Assembly (NCBI GenBank): GCA_945876665.1
Contig: CAMCPC010000016.1
Span: 1 to 11,729, forward strand
DNA length: 11,729 nucleotides
Direction: 5' to 3'
Source of the DNA: an uncultured Oscillospiraceae bacterium
GTDB taxonomy: Bacteria > Bacillota > Clostridia > UBA1381
The notes under the pieces are model-generated. The model made no database searches and was not told the origin of the DNA. It worked only from the letters and a program-made list of their open reading frames with translations. The position numbers were made by a program, and so were the translations under genes. The first letter of the stretch is position 1; each line of letters opens with the position of its first letter. This document shows positions 7,227 to 11,729 of the stretch, in pieces.

Positions 7227-9029
7227 TCAGAAATTCATATATTCAATATACAGCCTGTTAAAGTCCTCACTGTTGCCGAGGGAAATTTCTGACGAAATTT
7301 CCTTTATATGCTCAATCCGTACATCACCGTCATCGCATGAGCAATACTTCACGCAGCCGCCGAGGGAGCTGTTGCCGATAACCTTTGTTTTACCGATAAA
7401 TTCTTTCGGCAGTATTCCCATATTGCACGCTTTTTCAATGGAAAGTCCGTAGCCAAAGCCCCCCGCAAGATACACCGTGTCAATATCATCAAACTCTGCG
7501 CCGTAATTTTTCATCAGTGTTTCAATTCCTGCCCTTACGGCGGCTTTTGCCATCTGCACCTGACGAATATCATTCTGAGTAAAAATCACGTCTTCAGTGA
7601 CCTTATATCCGCTTACAAAATAATCATCGTTCAGAAGTCCAGTGTTATCAATAATGCCCTTGTCCATAAGCTCGGAAACAAGCTCAATAATTCCCGTTCC
7701 GCACAAACCAACAGGAGGTTTATCATTTATAGTTTTTAGTGTCCCTTTTTCCAAATCAACACCGCATATTGCTCCGTCAACACTTCCTACACCGCATGAA
7801 ATACGTCCGCCCTCAAATGCAGGGCCTGCGGCTGTTGAGGTCACGAGGATTTTTTTAGTGTCCCCTATTGCCATCTCACCGTTAGTCCCAAGGTCAATAA
7901 ACATATTCACCTTATCCGACTTATCAAAATTACACATATACAGTCCACTCACAATATCACCGCCCACAAACGCAGATATACCGCCGTATATGACCGTTTC
8001 AACAGGTGCAATATTGCTGTTTGTTACCTTGTTAAAGGTGGTTTTTAATGTCCCTAAATGCTCTGATTTAAAGGGATATTCACCAAGTGACGCACATGAA
8101 TAGTTCATAAGCAAATGTACCATTGTTGTATTGCCTGCAATCACTATTTTTTTAGTGTCCCCATATCCCTTTGTGACTTCGCTGTAGCCGTTTATAAGCG
8201 TATAGCGTATTACTGACGCAAGCTCGTCACCTCTGCCCCTGTTCGACGCCTCAATACGCGACAGAACATCAAGCCCGAAACGTCTTTGCGGATTTATCGT
8301 CTTATAGGTTTTTAGTGTCCCCTGATGTGTCACAAGCTCAAACGCAACCGTTGTCGTGCCAATGTCGATACATACCGCGCTGTCGCCTTTTTTCAGACGC
8401 GGTGTATATTCATATCCCGATAACACCTCAAATTTTCCGCCTTTTATTGTGCTTCTTCTCGGACAGTCAAAATTGGAGCATTTTGCGCAGTCATGCTGCG
8501 CATTGAACACCGTTTCATCCTTTGTCAGCTCAAGCATATACCCAAATGTTTTCACAGGTTCAAACATAAAAGCACTTGTTAAGTTCACGTCCTTAACTCC
8601 TGTTTTTTCAAGTATGACCTTTTGTTCAGACAGCGGAAAATCCTTCGGCGCGTCAAGTCTTGCTTTAACTCCGAATCCGCCAAGCGCACCCTCAAGCTTT
8701 ATTCTATCAGCCACAACATTGTCCATTGCAAAAAGATATTCGTCCGCCATTGTATCGGCAAGTATGCCCTTCATGCCCTCTCCGCTGTCAAAAAGCGACT
8801 TTGAATAATCGCTTATTTTTCCGCCTACTGTAAGCAGACAATACGCGGTCATATCCTCAATACAAATCACCGCAATCGGGGACACTAAATCCGAAAATAT
8901 TTGCTCCATATCGTCAAAATACCCCGAAACCGTATCATACACACTGTTCCCCTCAAAACAGCCAAGAGTTTTCATGACGTTGTCCTTATTTATTTTTACA
9001 TCAAATTCCTTAACAACTATTTTTTGCAT
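7227..9029 (-). CDS. RACo-type ASKHA reactivator of corrinoid proteins with N-terminal MetH-activation-like domain
   Basis: 600 residues. The C-terminal two thirds (about 217-570) match the RACo family, ATP-dependent reductive activators of corrinoid methyl carriers. Visible parts are the phosphate loop CIDIGTTTVAFE (220-231), INPQRRFGLDVLSRI (245-259), AGNTTMVHLL (298-307), IDLGTNGE (378-385), STAAGPAFEG (398-407), PVGLCGTGIIEL (439-450), YLAGGFG (520-526) and IGNSSLGG (551-558). Residues 1 to about 200 resemble the activation domain of B12-dependent methionine synthase (opening IVVKEFDV), with EPVKTFGYMLEL and HDCAKCSNFDC (Cys181, Cys184, Cys189), a possible metal site. The 2Fe-2S ferredoxin domain of classical RACo is absent. 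The ATG follows AGGGG. The partner corrinoid protein or methyltransferase is not in the window. The gene carries five sense copies and one inverted copy of GGGGACACTAAA(AA). Confidence 0.88.
   Translation of the reverse strand: MQKIVVKEFDVKINKDNVMKTLGCFEGNSVYDTVSGYFDDMEQIFSDLVSPIAVICIEDMTAYCLLTVGGKISDYSKSLFDSGEGMKGILADTMADEYLFAMDNVVADRIKLEGALGGFGVKARLDAPKDFPLSEQKVILEKTGVKDVNLTSAFMFEPVKTFGYMLELTKDETVFNAQHDCAKCSNFDCPRRSTIKGGKFEVLSGYEYTPRLKKGDSAVCIDIGTTTVAFELVTHQGTLKTYKTINPQRRFGLDVLSRIEASNRGRGDELASVIRYTLINGYSEVTKGYGDTKKIVIAGNTTMVHLLMNYSCASLGEYPFKSEHLGTLKTTFNKVTNSNIAPVETVIYGGISAFVGGDIVSGLYMCNFDKSDKVNMFIDLGTNGEMAIGDTKKILVTSTAAGPAFEGGRISCGVGSVDGAICGVDLEKGTLKTINDKPPVGLCGTGIIELVSELMDKGIIDNTGLLNDDYFVSGYKVTEDVIFTQNDIRQVQMAKAAVRAGIETLMKNYGAEFDDIDTVYLAGGFGYGLSIEKACNMGILPKEFIGKTKVIGNSSLGGCVKYCSCDDGDVRIEHIKEISSEISLGNSEDFNRLYIEYMNF
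7733..8322 (-). repeat. Five direct copies of GGGGACACTAAAAA inside the corrinoid-reactivator gene
   Basis: On the plus strand the copies read TTTTTAGTGTCCC(C) at 7733-7745, 7850-7865 (seven T), 8147-8162 (seven T) and 8309-8322. A one-base variant, TTTTTAATGTCCC, lies at 8042-8054. In the protein they fall in two codon phases: GTLKT (residues 237, 326, 429) and GDTKK (290, 389). Spacing is 107 to 190 bases. I noticed no copy elsewhere in the window. Function unknown. Confidence 0.9.
8878..8889 (+). repeat. Inverted copy of the GGGGACACTAAA motif
   Basis: GGGGACACTAAA on the plus strand lies near the 5' end of the minus-strand corrinoid-reactivator gene (codons 47-51, DLVSP). It is the exact reverse complement of 12 bases of the copies at 7850, 8147 and 8309, so in the mRNA it could pair with them. 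Confidence 0.85.
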
Positions 9030-9051
9030 AATATACCCCTGTATAGAAACA

Positions 9052-9071
9052 GCGGCACTCTACTGTGCCGC
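9052..9071 (-). terminator. Hairpin between the deacetylase and corrinoid-reactivator genes, weak terminator or attenuator
   Basis: GCGGCAC (9052-9058) pairs perfectly with GTGCCGC (9065-9071) around a 6-base loop. On the minus strand it is followed by TGTTTCTAT, a poor U tract. No clear promoter lies between it and the ATG at 9029, so some read-through from the deacetylase gene is probably needed. Confidence 0.55.
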
Positions 9072-9084
9072 CGTGTTGTTTTAA

Positions 9085-9858
9085 TCAAAATCGTCCGTTC
9101 GCTCTGTCAAACACCCACTGTGTGTCTGCCGAATATTCCCTGTTCATACGATTGAGCGGAGCTGACGTATCGCCGTTGAATTTATTCACACCGTAATTTG
9201 TGCTGAAAGAAATCTTATATCCAAGCTGATTTTTAACCGCACTGTCCAGTGCATCCGTGTAATATCCATAGGGCCACGAAATACTCGTTATCTCAATACC
9301 CGTAATTTCTTTCAAAAGCTCGCCATTGCGCCTTACATCCTCAATGACATCATGGAATGCTGTCGGGTCATTGTATATGCCGTGCAGCAAATCCACAGGC
9401 GTATGGTGGATTGAATCGGTATGGTTGCCTATTTCCACAAGTCCGCTGTGCGCCATCTCATACGTTTCGTCCTCATTCAAATAACCGTAACGGTTTATAT
9501 ATGAACCGATAAGATACATTGTCGCTTTTGCGTTATTCTTTTTCAGTACAGGAAAAATGTCCGTATAGAAGTTTGCGTATCCGTCGTCAAACGTAAGCAG
9601 AAGTATTTTCCTGCCGTCTATATCTGCCATATTCGCCGTAGCAAGCTCTGTCGCAGTCATGGTTATGTATCCGCAGCTTTGAAAATACTGAATGTCAGCG
9701 TCAAGCTGTTCGGGTGATACTGTGTAATCTCCCCAGCGTGTGGAATCAGTTGTGACACTGTGATACATCAACGCCGCAACATTTGCCGCTGCGCTCGCCG
9801 ATACTGCTCCGGCAGCCATTATTATGCAAAATGCCATCAAGGCAATTATTTTTTTCAA
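9085..9858 (-). CDS. Secreted polysaccharide deacetylase (carbohydrate esterase 4, PgaB/IcaB-like)
   Basis: A 257-residue metal-dependent deacetylase of the NodB-homology fold that removes acetyl groups from surface glycans or peptidoglycan. I place the start at TTG 9858. GGAGGT (9871-9866) sits 7 bases before it, and the product then opens MKKIIALMAFCIIMAAGAVS, an ordinary signal peptide (cleavage near ASA). The ATG at 9873 would overlap that ribosome site and adds only MEVRK. Motifs in 257-residue numbering: MYHSV (31-35), TFDDG with Asp91/Asp92 (89-93), the histidine pair in NHTDSIH (His146, His151) and WPYG (195-198). The HTxxxH spacing is like the PgaB/IcaB branch rather than the HxxxH of NodB-type enzymes. 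It has its own consensus promoter. Substrate unknown. Confidence 0.92.
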   Translation of the reverse strand: MKKIIALMAFCIIMAAGAVSASAAANVAALMYHSVTTDSTRWGDYTVSPEQLDADIQYFQSCGYITMTATELATANMADIDGRKILLLTFDDGYANFYTDIFPVLKKNNAKATMYLIGSYINRYGYLNEDETYEMAHSGLVEIGNHTDSIHHTPVDLLHGIYNDPTAFHDVIEDVRRNGELLKEITGIEITSISWPYGYYTDALDSAVKNQLGYKISFSTNYGVNKFNGDTSAPLNRMNREYSADTQWVFDRANGRF

Positions 9859-9882
9859 TTTCCGCACCTCCATAATAACTTT

Positions 9883-9911
9883 ATTATATTATATAAACGC
9901 ATTTATGTCAA
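9883..9911 (-). promoter_or_regulatory. Perfect sigma-A promoter of the deacetylase gene
   Basis: TTGACA (9911-9906), a 17-base spacer and TATAAT (9888-9883) on the minus strand; all twelve bases match. It starts 19 bases after the terminator of the upstream solute-binding gene, so the deacetylase is a separate transcription unit. It supports translation from the GGAGGT/TTG site. Confidence 0.9.
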
Positions 9912-9930
9912 GTTTTCGGAATTTCTGCGT

Positions 9931-9960
9931 AAAAACAGCGCCTGCCCATAGGACAAGCGC
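9931..9960 (-). terminator. Terminator of the permease / solute-binding protein operon
   Basis: On the minus strand GCGCTTGTCC (9960-9951) pairs with GGGCAGGCGC (9947-9938), ten pairs including two G-U, with loop TAT. It is followed by TGTTTTT (9937-9931). It begins 10 bases after the stop codon at 9971. Confidence 0.88.
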
Positions 9961-9970
9961 CATTTCTCAT

Positions 9971-11554
9971 TTATTTCATAGCCGCGTAAACCTCAGCCTT
10001 TTCATCAAGCACTGCCTGATAACCGGCAGCAAGATATTCCTCGCACGCAGCCTCATACTTAGCGTCAAATTCCTCCGGCTTACATGTGATAAGGTCAACC
10101 TGAATTACCTCCCACTTACTCTTAAGTGTTTCGCCGTACTGTGAAAGTGATTCAATTGACTTGTCAAACAGGAAGTCGGTATATTTATAGTCCTTTGTCT
10201 GCTGATAGTAGTCATATGACTGCTGAATCAAATCTTCAAAGCCTTCCGGAGCATATGTCTTCTTCTGCGCTTCAAGGTTCTTCTCCTCGCTGCCATAATC
10301 CTTTCCCTCTGTTACAAGACACCACATATCCTTGTTTGAGTTATAGTTAAGTCTTTCTGTACCCTTATAATCATCAACAAGAACAGGAATATCGTCCTTT
10401 ATTGTGTATGTAACATTCTCAATACCATTCTGCATTACAAACAGATTTTCCGGCTGACTCAGCCACTCATAATACATCAGAACAGCTTCCGGATGCTCGC
10501 ACTTTTCGCTGATACCTGCAACCATACCAAACGGCCATTCTGCTCTGCCTGCCATGTCACTGTCCTTACCTGTTGCTGTATAAGGAGGAAGAACTGCTAC
10601 CTTTGCATCAGGGCAGTTTTCCACAAGTGACTGCAATACAGGAGGTGTCTGTGAAAGATAGAAACCATAAACACCGGCTTTACCTGCGATAAAGTCTGAG
10701 CGCATCTGTGAGCCGTCCTTATCAAGCATCCATTCCGGACTGATAAGACCCTCATTATACAACGAATTCAGATACTGCAATTCCTTCTTTGTCGGCTCCC
10801 ATGTAAGTGAAGCAACTGTTATATCGGAATACATTGCATTGTCTTCCTCTGAAAGCGGATACGGTCTTGAAGCATAGTTTCCGAAATATGCGTTATAAAG
10901 TGACTGTGTCTGAGGAATTGTGCCCTCGCCGCCAAGCTTCATTTCCTTGAACTTCTTAAGCATTTCCACATATTCCTCACGGCTCTGAGGCATTGAAAGT
11001 CCTGCCTTCTCAAGCCAGTCTGTTCTTACAATGTTAACCCAGTTATATGCCACAGGACGCGTAGCTGTCAAGAAATAACGTTCACCGTCAGCCATTGCGT
11101 ATTGCTCCAAATCCTTTGTATTCTCGTAGAATGTCGGCGCGTACAGCTTTAAAATATCCTCGTCAATCGGCTGAAACGCACCGCGCGAAAAGTATGACAT
11201 AACCGTCGGATAGTCATAGCTGAAAAGTATATCCGGCTGTTCACCTGCCGCAAGCAGCTCATTGAATACCGTTACATCCTCCTTACGCGTAATCGGCACA
11301 AATGTCATCTTGATGTTGTACTTGTCGCCGAAGTTTTCCTGAACATAATTTGTCCAGTAGTTGTTGTCAACGTCTGCCTGTCCCTGCATACCTCTGTCAT
11401 ACACAGGAATTTTCAGCTCAATCTGCTCATCATAAGGCTTCGGGCCTGTAAGCTCCGCCTTATCCACCTTTGAACCGCCGCCTCCGCAGGACGCAAGCAA
11501 CGATGCCGCCATGACTGTGCTTAGCGCAGCACATAATACTTTTTTCAGTTTCAT
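9971..11554 (-). CDS. Lipoprotein extracellular solute-binding protein of a sugar ABC transporter (LplA/YtcQ type)
   Basis: 527 residues. A lipoprotein signal peptide ends in the lipobox LLASC with acylated Cys23, then a Gly-rich tether (GGGGS), so the protein is anchored outside the membrane. The mature part has the layout of large family-1 sugar-binding proteins. An N-lobe contains FNELLAAGEQPDILFSYDYP (about 97-116) and a WVNIVRTDWLEKAGLSMP segment. A later stretch reads DFIAGKAGVYGFYLSQTP, and AVLMYYEWLSQPEN is typical of the C-lobe helix. Such proteins usually bind oligosaccharides for an LplB/LplC-type permease pair. Here it follows the permease gene by 42 bases on the same strand, the usual order. 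ATG 11554 is preceded by GAGGGG at 9 bases. It lacks the DPDGNG loop of the other binding protein in the window. The exact sugar cannot be read from sequence. Confidence 0.93.
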   Translation of the reverse strand: MKLKKVLCAALSTVMAASLLASCGGGGSKVDKAELTGPKPYDEQIELKIPVYDRGMQGQADVDNNYWTNYVQENFGDKYNIKMTFVPITRKEDVTVFNELLAAGEQPDILFSYDYPTVMSYFSRGAFQPIDEDILKLYAPTFYENTKDLEQYAMADGERYFLTATRPVAYNWVNIVRTDWLEKAGLSMPQSREEYVEMLKKFKEMKLGGEGTIPQTQSLYNAYFGNYASRPYPLSEEDNAMYSDITVASLTWEPTKKELQYLNSLYNEGLISPEWMLDKDGSQMRSDFIAGKAGVYGFYLSQTPPVLQSLVENCPDAKVAVLPPYTATGKDSDMAGRAEWPFGMVAGISEKCEHPEAVLMYYEWLSQPENLFVMQNGIENVTYTIKDDIPVLVDDYKGTERLNYNSNKDMWCLVTEGKDYGSEEKNLEAQKKTYAPEGFEDLIQQSYDYYQQTKDYKYTDFLFDKSIESLSQYGETLKSKWEVIQVDLITCKPEEFDAKYEAACEEYLAAGYQAVLDEKAEVYAAMK

Positions 11555-11596
11555 TTGAAAAATCCCCTCTTTCTTATATTTATATGTTTTATTTGG

Positions 11597-11729
11597 TTAC
11601 TCCTTAACCGCACCTATCATAACACCCTTAACAAAATACTTCTGTATGAACGGGTAAACGATTACGATAGGAATGGTTGCGAACATGATACAAGCGGACT
11701 TTAAGACCTCCTCCGCCTGCATACTTTCA
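11597..11729 (-). CDS. Sugar ABC transporter permease, C-terminal fragment (LplC/YtcP type)
   Basis: Only the last 43 codons are present; the gene enters from the right edge and stops with TAA at 11599-11597. The peptide reads ESMQAEEVLKSACIMFATIPIV, then IVYPFIQKYF, and ends VKGVMIGAVKE. It holds the last transmembrane helix and the KYFVKGVMIGAVKE tail that is highly characteristic of the MalG-like carbohydrate permease subunit. It is upstream of, and presumably co-transcribed with, the lipoprotein solute-binding gene. The matching second permease would lie further right. The partner ATPase of this type (MsmX-like) is often encoded elsewhere. Confidence 0.93.
   Translation of the reverse strand, partial: ESMQAEEVLKSACIMFATIPIVIVYPFIQKYFVKGVMIGAVKE

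Noticed and set aside
7642..8808. Several plus-strand frames opposite the corrinoid-reactivator gene
   Set aside because: The minus frame matches RACo motifs along its full length. The plus frames have no ribosome sites and no recognisable domains.
7733..8889. Insertion sequence or transposon bounded by the GGGGACACTAAA copies
   Set aside because: The copies lie inside an intact reading frame with no transposase and no target-site duplications. The intervening sequence is normal RACo coding sequence.
11595..11609. GGTTA-CTCCT-TAACC inverted repeat at the end of the permease gene
   Set aside because: It has only five base pairs and no U tract, it overlaps the stop codon, and the permease and binding-protein genes are expected to be co-transcribed. 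It is not convincing as a terminator.

Overview
The window looks like a chromosomal segment of a low-to-moderate GC member of the Clostridia (Firmicutes/Bacillota). Three things point there: strong Shine-Dalgarno sites, near-consensus sigma-A promoters with 17-bp spacers, and a hexameric glutamate dehydrogenase whose key lysines and aspartate fall at the residue numbers I recall for the Clostridium symbiosum enzyme. Copper-amine-oxidase-N-like domains and lipoprotein sugar-binding proteins fit the same group. The genus cannot be fixed from the sequence. I see no prophage, transposase, CRISPR array or plasmid function.

Layout. Positions 1-1820 (minus) hold a secreted subtilisin-family protease that runs off the left edge through a long Ser/Thr-Pro tail. 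Its perfect promoter sits back to back with the promoter of a tRNA-Ser(CGA) gene (1964-2052, plus). A two-gene membrane-protein operon follows: a double zinc-ribbon TM2 protein (2283-2672) and a DUF4234-like protein (2693-3139). Next come two tRNA-Pro genes, CGG and GGG, under one promoter (3336-3541). gdhA (3831-5177) and an unusual secreted solute-binding protein fused to a copper-amine-oxidase-N-like domain (5287-7179) are each transcribed alone between their own promoter and terminator.

The right half is on the minus strand. A sugar ABC permease (3' end only, 11597-11729) is followed by its lipoprotein solute-binding partner (9971-11554) and a terminator. A separately promoted secreted polysaccharide deacetylase follows (9085-9858, probable TTG start). 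The last gene (7227-9029) encodes a RACo-type ASKHA reactivator of corrinoid proteins fused to an N-terminal domain resembling the methionine-synthase activation domain. It converges on the solute-binding protein gene across a shared bidirectional terminator.

The segment is a mosaic of short transcription units: nitrogen assimilation (gdhA), carbohydrate capture (two solute-binding proteins and a permease), cell-surface or glycan processing (protease and deacetylase), cobalamin-enzyme maintenance and tRNAs. The oddest signal is a 12-14-base motif, GGGGACACTAAAAA, that occurs five times in one orientation and once inverted inside the corrinoid-reactivator gene. It is read in two different codon phases, so protein conservation does not explain it. 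No gap without a gene exceeds about 300 bases.
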